Assembly (NCBI GenBank): GCA_018292915.2
Contig: JACVVK020000215.1
Span: 580,001-644,000, forward strand
DNA: 64,000 bases
Reading direction: 5' to 3'
From: Batillaria attramentaria
Taxonomy: Eukaryota; Mollusca; Gastropoda; Batillariidae
The position numbers and the translations under genes are program-made. The notes under the pieces are model-generated. The model did not search any database, had not been told where the DNA came from, and saw nothing but the letters and a program-made list of their open reading frames with translations. Of the stretch, positions 1 to 12,400 are shown piece by piece. Numbering within the stretch: the stretch's first letter is position 1; each line of letters begins with the position of its first letter.

Positions 1-411
1 GGAACAACGCTGAATAATTACATGACCAACGGAATCAGAACACACTGGCTAATATTCCTGAAATTTTCAACTTTGCGGAAGTCAAAGCGAGGAGGGTATT
101 AATGTCACCTTTCAAATCAAGAAGTGATCAAACCACACACAGTCAATCAAATGTTTGTCGCACAGTAAGTTTAATGTTTGTAACGAGAATATCTGCGGTT
201 TCACTGAGTGCATCACATGTACTGGTATCATCTAAATCTACCCCCTCATCCCCTTCCCCCACCCCGGGTAAACAGCAAATAGCGTGGTAAAAAAGACAGC
301 CGCCAACAACAAGATGTGTATAACAGCAGCAGCTGCAGCAGTAACATCAACAAGAAAAACAAACAATGAACAGGCAAACAAAAATAGACACCCCCCAACC
401 CCCCCCCCAAA

Positions 412-444
<33 letters not shown>

Positions 445-850
445 ACACCCCCCAAAAACAAAACAAAAACAGCGACAAACAAACAAACAAAAACAGCAAC
501 AAACAAACAAAACAAAAACAAACACAACAACAGCAGCAGCAAAAAAACAAAACAAACAAAAACAAAACAGACCCTACCCCCGAAAAAAACAAAACAAAAC
601 AAAAACCCCACCAACACAACAAAGAAACAAAGACAAAAACGTCAAGTAAAAACAACAAAAAAGCAAGCAAGCAAGCAAATTCAGCACCAACTGTAAGCAC
701 AATTAAAAATGGTACCAATAACTGTGCCATGGAACTGTCCACCTTGCCCGAATTTAACAAACAAACAAACAAACAATCAAACAAACAAACAAACAAAAAA
801 TCAAAAAGAGACACCAAACAATCGTCCGCACAAAGTACTAGCAATCTCAT
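1..850. repeat. 3' flank of the LRRC71-like gene with an AAAC-rich low-complexity tract
   Basis: No gene is visible. From about 370 to 830 the plus strand is almost pure A and C, built from AAAC and CAA units, with a run of C passing directly into a run of A at about 395-430. The long open frames here are artefacts of this composition. Positions 1-240 are unremarkable unique-looking sequence. Confidence 0.75.
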
Positions 851-3548
851 CTAACTGTGTGCTATGGGACTCTCAAACTCGCCCTTTAACACAGATCTGG
901 ACCGCATGACGCCTTCTATCTTCCTCAGCACGCTGTTGTCGGCCTGCACGCGGTTCTTGTGAAGACAGAGACGCAGGAGACCCGTGTCAGGATCAATCTC
1001 CTCCCGCGCTAGCGCCGACTGGTACTGGACGGCACTGAGAAGAGAACGCAGGCCCGCCTCCCCGATCTTGTTGCGTGAGAGATTGAGGCTAATGATGACA
1101 TAGTTGCCCAGCATATAAGGAATCCCATTCACGCAGACAACCTCCTCCAACAGGGCCGGCAGTCGCTGCGAACCGGTCTGAGCTAGGTTTGATTTTCCAT
1201 CTGCTGCAGTTCCGTCCGTTTTCGTGTCAGAGGACGATTCCGCAGCTGTTTTCCCTTTTCTACCCCTAGGTGTTCTCTTGCCCTTCGTTTTACCTCCCCC
1301 TGCTTTGCCTCCCTTCTCTTCCTTTCCGTCTTTACCCCCCGCGTCTTCTTTCCCTGGTCTGCCCCCGGGCTCAATTTCACTGTCATCCTCCTCGATTTCA
1401 GCCATCTCTTCCCATGCCTTGTCGGCGTCCATTCTGTCCTGTTTTTTCTTGCCTTTCCTGTCTCTTGGGCTCGCCTCCTCGTCGTCCTCAGGGCTCATTT
1501 CGCGGGTTCTGCGTGATATTCTCCTGCTTCGAGGGGTAATCTCAATTTCAGAGCTGTTCGCGCGGGCTCGGCGCCCAGGTTTCTTCTGTCGACCCGAAGG
1601 TGTCACTGCTTCTGGTAAATCTGTTAGTTTGGGAAGGCTGCGGCTGGGGCGCGTTTTCCTCTCCGGTACCTGAAGGTCACATAACACAATTCAAATGAGG
1701 CAGGTCAGGGAGCAAGTATAATTAAATTTCATTTCCCTTGGGGTTTTTTTTTGTTGTTGTTGTTTGTTTGTTAGTTGGTTGTTGTTTTTTTGTGTTTTTT
1801 GTTGTTGTTTTTTTTTTGTTTTTGTTTTTTTTTGGGGGGGGGGTTCAAAGTGCATTTGGCCCCAGTTTGGGGTTTGGTGAAAAGAGGCATGTTTGATGTG
1901 TTGATAAATGGCAGACTTGAGTTGATGGGTGACCTATTTTATACCATATCCTTGGGCATGTGAGGGGTCAGAATATCAGAGTGCACAGTATTTTCAGTAT
2001 GTGGAGTTGGCACGGATGCCGCATCAGCAGACTATCAAAATTACGCTTTCGAGGCTTCGTTTTTGACATGCAGCTTGTCAGCGTGCTTTTCGTTTGGATA
2101 CCATGGTCTGTTTTGGTTGGAGAAATTGTTTTGGAGGTGTGCTGCCTGACACTGGTAGGAGCCAAAGAGTATGTAGTAGGAAAACATGTATTTTGTGACC
2201 TGAAGCGTGAATTCCTGGCCGACCAGGGTCCTACGTTTGGCGAGACGTAGCGCGAACCTGCTTGCCCTCTCCCTGGCGTCTCGGACAGCGATCCGGTACC
2301 TCCTCTCCAGACACTCCTCGTGCGTCAGTGGGAACCGCGCCAGCACCTCCGCCAGCATGGTCGCTCCCCGGTCTCCGATCTTGTTGTTGGCTAAGGACAG
2401 CGTCAGTAGAGTCCGGTTGGTTCTGAGTGCCTTGCTCAGGTGCGCCGCGCCTTCGTCAGTGATCAAATTCCCCGCAAGATCGAGCGACAGGAGGCTGGTG
2501 TTGGTCGACTTTAGCGAGCCTACTTCATGGCCGAGCCGGCATGCGCCTTCGTCCGTGATGCGGCAGTGTCGCAGCGAGAGGTGCTGCACTGTTCCGCCTT
2601 GGATCAGCTGGCTGTAGTTCTGCTTGTCCACGGGGTTTGCGTCCAGCACGATGCTCTTGAGGTTTGGACACAGCGGAAGCATGCAGGTCAGAAAGTTCAC
2701 GCTTTCGCTTGTCAGGCCCACCTGTCCGTGCGTTACACAAAAGAAAGTGGTGAGAACCGGGCCGGGATGGCGTAAAAACATCCGAAAGCGCCACCACCTG
2801 CTCGTGTGATACACAAATGAAAGTGACACAGCAACATAACAACAACAATCAACAGCAACAAAACAACGACCAAAAACAACAAAAAACAACAACAACGAAA
2901 AACGACAACAAAAAAACCCACAAAAAACAAACAAACAAACAAACAACGACAATAAAAAGCCGAATGAAAATGAATTACGTTCCACATGTTGATGGTATGT
3001 AGCTTCTCGAGGTGAATGAAGCACGACCGCAGGATCTCCATTATGCGCATGTCCACCTTCCAGCCCCGGATGTAGACCGCCGTCACGCCGCTGGTCGGCT
3101 GCTCAGGCTGCTCCTTCTCTACTTGCACGCACGGTTTGAAATACTCAAACTTGTCCTTGACCAGGAACGCGGTTCTTTGTTCGCACGGCCAAGGGCTCAA
3201 AACCGGCACAACCGGCTCCGTGTCCTCGCTTGGCCTCACTGAAGCGAGACCCATATTCATCGTCATTTTCCTGCATCCTTTCTTGCGCGGCTGGCCTTTT
3301 TCCAAACCCAGCTCTTGTTTGAAGATAGATTTGTAAGGATCTTCTGGCACTGATTGTACACTTGGCGTACGCGGCCGGGGAACAACAGGCGGGATTATCA
3401 GCATGTCAGCCTCTCGGCATTTCCCGGTGAAGTCCGCCTCAAAGTCGCCTGTGCATCGGTAAGGCTCGCATGGACCCGGCGCGTCGTTCCCCGCGTCATC
3501 AGGCACGAAATGCAGGACGACGTCCGCCGTGTGTCTCACTGGAGAAGT
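851..3548 (-). CDS. LRRC71: Leucine-rich repeat-containing protein 71-like (three 3' exons seen; 5' end not located)
   Basis: Minus-strand exons read as 3548-2979, 2721-2200 and 1669-851 (stop at 851), all joining in phase 0. The first exon opens after a T-rich acceptor and ends with VYIRGWKVDMRIMEI and TINMWN; the second starts VGLTSES. That order and the spacing match vertebrate LRRC71. The middle exon holds at least three leucine-rich repeats (LSLRHCRITDEGACRL, LSLDLAGNLITDEGAAHL, LTLSLANNKIGDRGATML). The last exon has a long basic and acidic linker, then a final repeat (ISLNLSRNKIGEAGL). The visible part is 636 residues, against about 560 for the human protein. The second donor (CAG then GTCACA at 2199) is weak, so that border is less certain. 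No upstream start exon was found. The family is poorly characterised; a ciliary or testis role is sometimes suggested but cannot be read here. Confidence 0.82.
1670..2199. repeat. T-rich low-complexity tract in the last LRRC71 intron
   Basis: Positions 1739-1850 are T with scattered G, ending in a T-run that meets a G-run at 1827-1850. On the minus strand this is a C-run followed by an A-run. Such a tract may act as a polypyrimidine-type region for one strand, but no function can be shown. Confidence 0.6.
2800..2960. repeat. A/C-rich low-complexity tract in LRRC71 intron
   Basis: The plus strand is AAC/AAAC repeats, so the transcribed minus strand is a long T/G-rich stretch just upstream of the splice acceptor at 2722-2723. 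Confidence 0.6.
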
Positions 3549-5883
3549 CTGAAAAAAAAAGTTCACAGCAGTACTAGTACTACTACCGACCGTGCTTTAA
3601 AAAACAAAAACAAAAACTGGAACGGCGAAAACCTTTGCGGCCTGCGTGTGACCTTAACTTCAGTTTAGCAGAGGCCGCAGGAAAAGCCCCATTATTACCA
3701 GCCATTGCTTTGCAGATCCCGAGAGCAAATAATGCAAGTTCTGCCAAACCAATGGACCAACTTTCGACCAGTCCGGGTGACCTTGACACCCCCCCCCCCC
3801 ACCACCACCACCACCACTGGACTCTGAAACTTTCCATCAGCCCCGGTGGCCTCAGTTGACCTTTTGGCAACGTCGACACCCCCCCCCCCCCTCATCGTGA
3901 GACTGACCTGAAATACATAATTGGAAATAGCATTGTCACCTACTATTCTTGTACCAAGTTTGGTGTTTCTATTCCTTAATTCATTAATGTACACTATTGT
4001 ACAGTTTCTGAAACTAAAGAGCATTGCCGGTTACAGTGTCTGAGACTGAAAGACGGACGTGCGACAGAAGGATATGAAATGGACTCTGTTAGACACATGG
4101 GTCAAAAATGGAAAGAAAGGAAACTCACAGCGTTGCTTGGTCTATTGTCATTTGTTTTTGCTGTGGTTCAACATACTACGGGGTGTTAAACTAACTTCTG
4201 AGAAACCGGCACAACATAAACAATGGTCCGTTTCAGCGCTGGAAGTGAAGGTGAAATCTGAGCATTTGAAATGTGTCTGTTAATTTAGGATGTTCTAGAC
4301 AGATATTTATTAGGAGATTTTGTATTATATGCATGCTATTCACTTATCTGATAGAACTTCGGCTGCATGTAAGTGCGCTTCTGGTCTATATCTGGTTACC
4401 TGCGGTGTCGTCTTTTTCATTTTTACGTTGAAATATTTGATCGGAGTTCAACAGATTTGTTCTTCCTCGTCCGTTTCCGACCTCTCATCTAATAAGCTTG
4501 CGTTATTTTCGTCTTCTGCAGCCGGGCTTACGTCACAGTAAAAGAAAATCACTGATACGCTTTGCGTCATTACGTATAATGACGTTTCTTGCCGGTCTGT
4601 GTTGTCGTCACTGTGCGTCACAAGCAACGGTTAGGCCTACATTTCAATCAGCATAGTGAAAGCCGAGGGAAATGAAAATAATTTCTTTGCACGGCAGATC
4701 TTCGAACGTATGAGAGAGAGAGAGAGATGTGCACAAGACTGATTATTGTTTTTACTCCGGCACCAGATCTGACATGAGTGCCGTACAGCCTGGTTCGGCC
4801 GGCACTGGTTGAAGGCGGCCGTCAGTCAGTTCTTGCCGCGGGAGGTAACTTTGTATCAGACGGAAAGAACAGATTCTCCAATCTTCAATCATATGTTGAG
4901 CTTGACCTTGATTCAACCTGTGTGCGCATACGACTTTGAGTAAAGGTGGTGGGAAGATTAACTGTTTCGGTTCAGGTATCATAGCATTGACCAGTCACTA
5001 GTAAAGTAGTATGGCCGCTACCATAGCGGGCGGTCCCCAGGATTGAAACCCCCTGGCCCGGATTCAACAAAACAAAAAACAAAAACAAAAATGGGAGGCT
5101 ACCGAGAAAATGTGCCATCTGATATGCGGTGTGCCGTTGCTGTTGGGAATGTGCAGGTGCGTCGTCCTTTCATCTCGATTACAGGATTTAGAACCATCAG
5201 GACACAGGTACCCTATAGAATTGCGCAAAAAGTGGGTTGTAGGATCCTGTTTTGCATAAAGTATTGAAATTTCACTTTTGAAATTTTTTTTGGGAGAGTG
5301 GAATTGAGTGAAGGGTTTTTCATTGTTGTGGGTGGAAAGGTGCATGTTTGGTGTATTTTTAGGCGAGAGAATGAGAATGGTGGCAGCCTCGTTGTCGGCT
5401 TGTTGACATGTAAACAACATGCGCAGTTATGTCCCTTGGACTGCTGTCTGCTATGAGGTGTGAGGGGGGTGGCTAGACTCCAGAGTGCAGTCCCTTTTCG
5501 GCGGGGCGTGAAAATGTCCACTGAAAGACTCTGTGCCCCAGAGAGTGGGGGGTGGCAGTGGAGAGTGATGCTATCTTGGAAATGAATTGGAAAAGGTGCC
5601 GTTTTTTTGTTGCTTTTTGTGTTCATCTGGTGTCAGTGTAAGGGCTGGGGTGGGAATTTGGCCTGTCTTTTGTGAAATCTGTGATGCAGACCGCTACGTG
5701 TTTGTAGATCAAACAGCGCGTAAATCAATAGGCGTCTGTGTCCATCACCTGTCAAAGTTCGTCTGCTGTTGGTTCAGTGTAGAGTGGCTTCCCTTGGTCG
5801 TCCCACCGCTTCTGATTGGCTGCAAGTGCTCGTGCCAGAAAGCTCAGCTGACGAGTGCCACACAGCAGTGTAGAGAGCGAATC
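3549..5883. other. Divergent intergenic region between LRRC71-like and EBP genes
   Basis: The two genes face away from each other, so promoters of both, and the missing LRRC71 first exon, probably lie here. Visible landmarks are two similar blocks each ending in a C-run (about 3781-3800 and 3880-3892), a near-palindromic CRE-like stretch with TGACGTTT at about 4567-4587, and a short GA run at 4712. A minus-strand open frame of 76 codons at 4752-4982 was not recognised and could be chance. No TATA box was obvious. Confidence 0.5.
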
Positions 5884-8341
5884 ATGGTTTCGAAGAACGC
5901 AAGCCACCCATACTACCCGCGGACTCTCGAATTACCGCACTACAAACCTAATGACAAAGACCTGACGGAGCTGCTGTCTGTCTTCTTTGGAATTGTTGGC
6001 GTTTTTATCGTCTTGACATGGCTGGTCACGGGAACGTCCAAAGCACGGTTGTCACTGACGCGCCGGCTGGTCGTCTGCTGGTTTGTAGCTTGTGGTTTGA
6101 TTCACAGCATCTTGGAGGGCTACTTCGGGTACTACCATGCCACACTGGCCGGCCAGATGGACTTCCTGGCACAAATGTGTAAGAATTTGAAATCCCTGTT
6201 GGTCTAAGTACGACAGTGCAACTGACCTTGGCGAGACGCGTGTGTGTGGGAAGTGGTTGCCCAAATAGAAACCTACCGCTTGCTTGCAGCTTTGGGGCAC
6301 GGCGTGTAGCTGATGTTCGATCCTGATAAGTAATCGTCGAAAAAAAAAGAAGAAGTTTTTAAAGATATACTTTTACATATGTACTCGAGTCGATGATTTG
6401 TACAGGCAAACCTCCTACAAAGCTTTTTTTATATTTTTTTCAGGGAAGGAGTATGGAAAAGGTGACAGCCGCTATGTCAGGTAAGTCATAATGTCAGTGG
6501 TGTCATATTGTGATCTTCTTCTTCTTCTGCGTTCCCTGTTCTGGACTCCGCCTCAGATGATTAGGTTTGTGGTCTTTATATAAGCAGTGGTCTTCAAGAG
6601 GTCTGTTTTGCTGCCCAAGAGTTTCTCTGCCAGTGTGGCTCCGTTCAGCCAGTGTTGTGTCCTTGCTTCTTTGAAAAGGGGGCAGGACTGCAGAATGTGT
6701 TCCGGGGTTTGTGGGGTTGTTCCGCACGGACAGTCTGGTGAGTGTGACAGCCCAAGGCGGCACAGGTGGGCACGCAGTCTGCAGTGTCCGGTTCGTAGTC
6801 TGAAGATGGTGGTCTGTTCATAATATTGTGATCGAAGTATACTGGCTTATTTAGACACCGCCAATTTGTGTAATTACTTCGTTCATAAATTCTCACAACA
6901 AGAACGCATGTTTTCAAAGTGGAGGCCGGTATTGTCCACCCCTTTGTAGATGGGCCACTAAATGATTACATCTGTTCCTGCATTTCAAAACCCATTTTTC
7001 AGTGGGGTTTCTGTTTTTTCTTTCCATCTTTCATAATTTATGCCCTATGCATGAATTCTTATGAAACCACCCTTTCCACTGCACTGTGCAGCAATGCAAT
7101 TCATAATATCTGCAGTTTATTGGGTGGTCATAAAAATGTGTGCTATAAACTTTGACCCTAATTTTTATATCGGCTTATATGACCCTCTGATGCAGAATGC
7201 ATGAGTCACAAAATGAGGCTAATAAGATCCTGTTCCTTCAAACTTTATTACTGCGAGTGTGATGCTTTCAACTTCTGGTGTTGGCTTGCACATACATACA
7301 TTTCACATATTTATTGATTTCAATCTCATTTCTTGTCATGACCTTAACCTTCATTGTACTTCGAGTAAAAAACACATTGCATACTTTCATGGCTTGCTAT
7401 CCACTCACTCTTACCGCACATAATAGTGATGGGTCGGGGTTCCTAAAATGCTGGCTCGCTGTGCCAGGTGCTGACCATGTATACCTGATATAAACATCAG
7501 ACTCTGACTGCCACCTGAAACCCGAGTCTGTTTACACATGTATACTGCTGCTGAAACATGCTTTGTAGTTCTACAGTGCCCTTTCCCATTTTTTTGCTAG
7601 CCAAGCTAGAAAACTTACTACTTAATTTTTATTTCTCCCGGTCCCTGTCTCCACTGTAAGACAATGGCAGTCCATGTTGTAACGTGTCCTTACATTATCT
7701 CGAGTGGAACACTGACGGATGATGGTTTCGAGCTTTGTTTATTCTCACTTTCTCATAGTCAGTTCTCAACATCTAAGATGGTATCATGTACAACAGCAAA
7801 AGCAATCATGTTAACCTTTTTCCGATTGGCTATCAATACACTGATGGGGGGCGGGGTGTGTACAAGCAACTGTTTTCGTTCATACCAGTTTTGATTTTCT
7901 GATCTAAGCAACCCAAGTCAATCTGGGAGCTTGTGTAAGTTAACTGGTGTCTCTTTACATTGATAAATTGTTTCTGGTTCCAGTTCTGACACCTTCACTG
8001 TCTGCATGGAGCGTATCACGGCTGTGGTGGATGGGCCTTTGGCATTCCTGGCAGCGGCGGCCTTTCTGCAACACAGTCCTCACCGCTATGTAGTGCAGCT
8101 GCTGCTGTCATTGTGCCAGCTGTATGGGGACTCACTGTACTTTCTCACAGAAATCTTCGAGGGTTTCACGCATGGAGAGTGGCTGCACCCCCTATACTTC
8201 TGGTTCTATTTTGTTTTCCTAAACGGTTTGTGGATCGTCATTCCGCTTAGTTTGATAATCGACTCCAGTATTCATCTGACTCGTTGTCAGGCTAAATATG
8301 ATGCAGGTGTGCAGACGAAAGTAGGAAAGAAAATGAAGTGA
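5884..8341 (+). CDS. EBP: Emopamil-binding protein: 3-beta-hydroxysteroid delta8-delta7 isomerase
   Basis: Three exons: 5884-6178, 6444-6480 and 7984-8341. Phases agree (1, then 2), the donors are GTAAGA and GTAAGT, and the product is 229 residues, against 230 in human. It is an ER membrane enzyme that shifts the sterol ring double bond from C8 to C7 in post-lanosterol sterol synthesis. The N-terminus (HPYYPRTLELPHYKPNDKDL), WKEYGKGDSRY, TFTVCMERITA and HPLYFWFYFVFLNGLW are diagnostic. His74 and Glu78 in LIHSILEG, Glu120 in CMER and the Asn and Trp of FLNGLW correspond to known active-site residues. Four or more hydrophobic membrane spans are evident and the C-terminus is basic (VGKKMK). The start ATG is the one that gives the family N-terminus. 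Intron 2 carries a LINE fragment. Confidence 0.95.
6516..6822 (-). mobile_element. 5'-truncated non-LTR retrotransposon 3' end in EBP intron 2
   Basis: The minus strand encodes the C-terminal part of a LINE reverse-transcriptase protein: LRTGHCRLRAHL, then CPCGTTPQTPEHILQSCP (a zinc-knuckle-like CxC...H..C motif) and KTTAYIKTTNLII before the stop. The element ends in a short GAA repeat tail at 6516-6527. It is flanked by an 11-bp direct repeat, ATATTGTGATC, at 6505-6515 and 6823-6833, which is the target-site duplication. Only the last 100 or so codons are present, as expected for 5'-truncated insertion. Confidence 0.88.
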
Positions 8342-9403
8342 ACAGAATCAGTCTGTAGTACATATACCAGTATCTGCACGAATGCGTAGATGAGCGGTTG
8401 ATCTCAAAAGCAGTTTGTAATTATGTGCATCTTCCATTATTACCGGTACCCTGTAACATATCAGATTTATCTGTACATGTCTGTCTCAGGAATTCTCAGA
8501 GACTTGCATTTCTGCCTGTGTGTACACATTTTCAATAGTATATTTGTTGTGAGTAGATGTAAATTGTACTTTGAAACTTCATCATAAATACGAACAGTCA
8601 GCATACTTCATGAAACTATCACAGAACTGTGGAACGGACACAGAAGTGATAACATTCATTTTCTTTAATCAGTGGCCCTTTCAAAAAGAGCCTCTTTGTT
8701 TCTTGTAATTTAAGAATTGCACAACTGCTTAAAGTGTAACGTCTGGCCTTGGACAAAAGCAATATAACATCATGCAAGGGTTAAAATGTACAGTAATATG
8801 AAGGGATGCATTACTCAGCATGTACATTACGGGCTAAAATCCTGTGATGACAGCTCTAAAACAAACAAAAGCAGATAAAAGTTACTGATTATGATATGAC
8901 AAAACCATCATAGCAATCTGTCAGTGAAAAAATTATTTCAAGTAAAATTTAAGGCCTCTGATTTGTCAACACTGTAATGGTTTTGTAGTGTTTTCATTCA
9001 ACATGTGAATCAGCACAAATGTCAGAAAAGCAATTGAAAGAACAGAATGAATAATTTTTTTAAGAGACATTATGTAATGGTAAAAGAATCCCCTTTGTAA
9101 AACTTTACTGTTCGGATGGATGAAATACTCACAGAACTTGTGTAACTTTGTAACTTGTCTTATGCAATAAGCTGGTTAACAAGAAATGTATTATATACCA
9201 AGCAAACAGTTTGCCTCAACCAATGGAATGGCTGATGAAAGATGAAGGTTAAATTTCTTAATAATTTATGCATCCAAATGAACAAGATCACATTAGACAA
9301 TTACATCACAACCATGACTAATGCCACAGGGGCAAATCTTCAACAGAAATCTGCCCACTAAGACCTAACTGAAACGTGCAAAACACACACACACACACGC
9401 GCA
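8342..9403. other. 3' untranslated and tail-to-tail spacer of EBP and NitFhit
   Basis: AT-rich sequence with no recognisable coding exons or repeats. It should contain the 3' UTR of EBP on the plus strand and of NitFhit on the minus strand. I saw no perfect AATAAA on the plus strand here. Confidence 0.5.
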
Positions 9404-12400
9404 TCATGAACACTTTCTGAATTCTTCTCTCATCATCGCTGCTTCTGCTGCCATCTCCTCTTGTGTTCGTAGGCCAGGGGTTGATTCTGTCATGTCTTTG
9501 TCATGACTCTCCAGCTGCAAGGGTGCCATGGTTTGTGTAGAATTATGTCACAAGGTACATTTTAAAATGTAGCACTAGAAAAATCACCCACTGCTTTTGA
9601 CATAGGCAAAGCATGCAATGCTTTTTATTGCAACTGTCCAGGTGAACGGGTAATAAACATGGTTTGTGTAGAATTGTGACATTTGAATTCAGAGATGGAA
9701 TAGTACAATCACTCGCTGCTTCTGATACTGTACATGAATAGCGTACGTTTTGTTTCGACTCCCCAGCATTAGCCGCGAATTAGCCCTTGTCGCTTTTGCG
9801 GTGTTACGCCCTAACTCACTCACTCACTCGACTACCCAGCAGACAGGGTACAATGGTTTGTGCAGAACTATGATGTAATCTATATTCACAAATGGAGCAA
9901 TACACTGGTTTTGACATATAGTATGTGTAGCGTGCAATGTTTTTATTATGACTTCAATTAGTTTAAAGGGTACCATAGTTTTTTTTTTAGAATTTTGATG
10001 TCATATAATTCAGAAATGGAGAAGTTGAAAACTATCACACATTAACTGGTTTTGATGTGAATGGTGTGAAAGGAGATGAAGTCCCTGTTCTTGATGAGCA
10101 GACAGACTCCTTTTACCTAAAAAAAATAAATTGTATGATTCAACTGTGTCTTCCTTTCCCTAAAAATACGGAACAAGGGTAAAGGCACCACACACACATA
10201 TGCAGTTGCAGGGAGGGAGAGAAAGAGAGAGAGAGACTCAGTCTGAGAGAGAGAGAGAGAAAGGAAAAGGAGGGTCTTACTTCATAATAAATGTCATCGT
10301 TCTGTTCGAAATCTCCAGGCTTTCTTGGTAGGATGTGAACGTGTACATGCTGCAAAAATATTGGTAGTGTCCACATCAGCAAAGGGACATCAAACTACAA
10401 GAAAGAAAATGACCATCCCAGCTTTATCTTGCAAACATGTTAACCACTGACAATAAAAAGAAAACGCTGCTGTGTTTTTTTCATGAGACAGCTGGTATGG
10501 TGTTGGCCACAATGCCCCCGACATTAACTTTTTTGGCCATAAACACTGTCTTTTCTTCCCCGTACATACTCACCTTGACTGTCTGTCCTGCATGTGAGCC
10601 ATCCTGTACAGCGACTGTTAGAGATGAGGCACCAAACATTTTCTGAGTAATGTTTGAAACCTTCTGCACCAACACGAAAAGGTCTGAGATTTCAGCTGGT
10701 GTCAGGTCGCTGAAACGCTCCGCTGGACGCAGGGAGGCCACCAGCATGTCTTCGTTATGTCAAGGAATATGGACATCAAACCATGCTTGTGTGCGATGAT
10801 TCTAGTGCTTTGACTTATTGAAAGTTATTTTAATTTATTTTAACAGAGGAAATGTTACCTACATGCTGAAAAGTTTGTTAGATCTGCCATGTAATGGCAA
10901 AGCACACTAAGTCCAGATTTCATCTGAGGGGGAAAAGGGGTGATTTCAAGATGAAGGACACTGACATAATAGTCTTCTTCCGCGAAACCACACCATGGCC
11001 TAACTGCATTACACGGCAGAGTGGTGTGCAGGTATTAACATCCTTTTCCACAGCATATGGGTACATGTATAGATCTTCAAAGATGGGGGCAACAGCAACT
11101 CAGCCAGAACAGCTGGGACTCAAACTCTCAACCGGATTACTGAAAGTGCAATGCTTTATCAGCTCGGCTATCCTAGCTCCCACACCCTGGAAAGAATGGC
11201 AGATGTAATAATCAGAATTGAAAAAGTTGGTCAAACAACCCAGCTGAGCACAGAACGAGGCAGATTCTGCCAAGCCTTACAAAACACTGCTGGCTGACGG
11301 GTTAGATCTGTGAAGGATACGTCCTGGCAGCACTGGCTTGATGTTGACAAATGCGTAGGAGAGTGATGTTCGAGCGAAGACACCACTCGACTGGACCTGG
11401 ACATGACCGAATGTGTACTGTTCTTGGCTGTCAATGTCCTCTGCAACATGTGACAAAATCATCTTCAGCTCAAGGCAATAAGTAATGTCAAACAGGTTGA
11501 GTACATGTACAAGAAAACAGTACTGAACAATGAATGCGTCTGTTAATCCCACAGACACTTGTCCCTGCAGTATCCTAGCTGATCTACACAGTCTTGGTGC
11601 GGGTTGGCAATGTCAGGGAAATAACCCCATTGTACACTTCTAGAAAATCAATTTCCTTTTCGGTTCTGTAAAAGCTAGCTGCCCCTAAAAGGCCTGGGTC
11701 AGAAGACTGACATAACTTCTCATATCCCGATTACTTCATCCATCCCTTTTTTCTTTTTTTTGCATCCAGCCCGTTACTACCGTCACCTAGAAAGACTGCC
11801 TAAGTATCCATCAAATCCAAAATGCTTAGACCCTTTCCAAGATCACATCCAACATAGCTCTACATGACTGACCTACGCAGCTCAAGCTGAGAACCTGTGA
11901 GTACAAGTCGTGCCGCCGATGAGACCAGACTGGCATCTCCTCGCGAATTTTAGCCAGGTATGCTAAGTCGATTTCTGCCACGGCCATGTCTGTCCCTTCC
12001 CTACACTGGGCCACCACACAACCCCAAGGGTCCACCACCTAAAAATGAGACTGTAAAGATGAGTTTTGATGGACGTGTTCAAGAAAATACTGAAGCACAT
12101 TCTCATTCAAAGGGGAAAATCGTTCACTCTGGCATCAGTGAGGTTTGCATCCTTGTTGAACAACAAGAAAAAGTTAGTCTACTTCAAGCTCTGGAAATGC
12201 TGATAATAGTAACAGAGATGAAATTTTTTCACTAAAATGCGGTGGTAAGAAAAATGTTTACCTTGAAAATTGGTAGTGCTGTCTGAACAGAGTGGGACAC
12301 TTCCTACTGTGGGATATATTTACGTCTAATCTTCCTATCTTTAAAGCAACTCTTCACTTGTAGTGATCATAGATTATGAAAACAACTCGCCAGCTTGAAA

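Noticed and set aside
284..854. Lys/Asn/Gln/Thr-rich frames over AAAC tracts (also 36.2 and 52.5 kb)
   Set aside because: Composition artefacts of low-complexity sequence.
4752..4982. Minus-strand 76-codon frame that might be the missing LRRC71 first exon
   Set aside because: It ends in its own stop, has no convincing donor in phase with 3548 and no resemblance to the family N-terminus.
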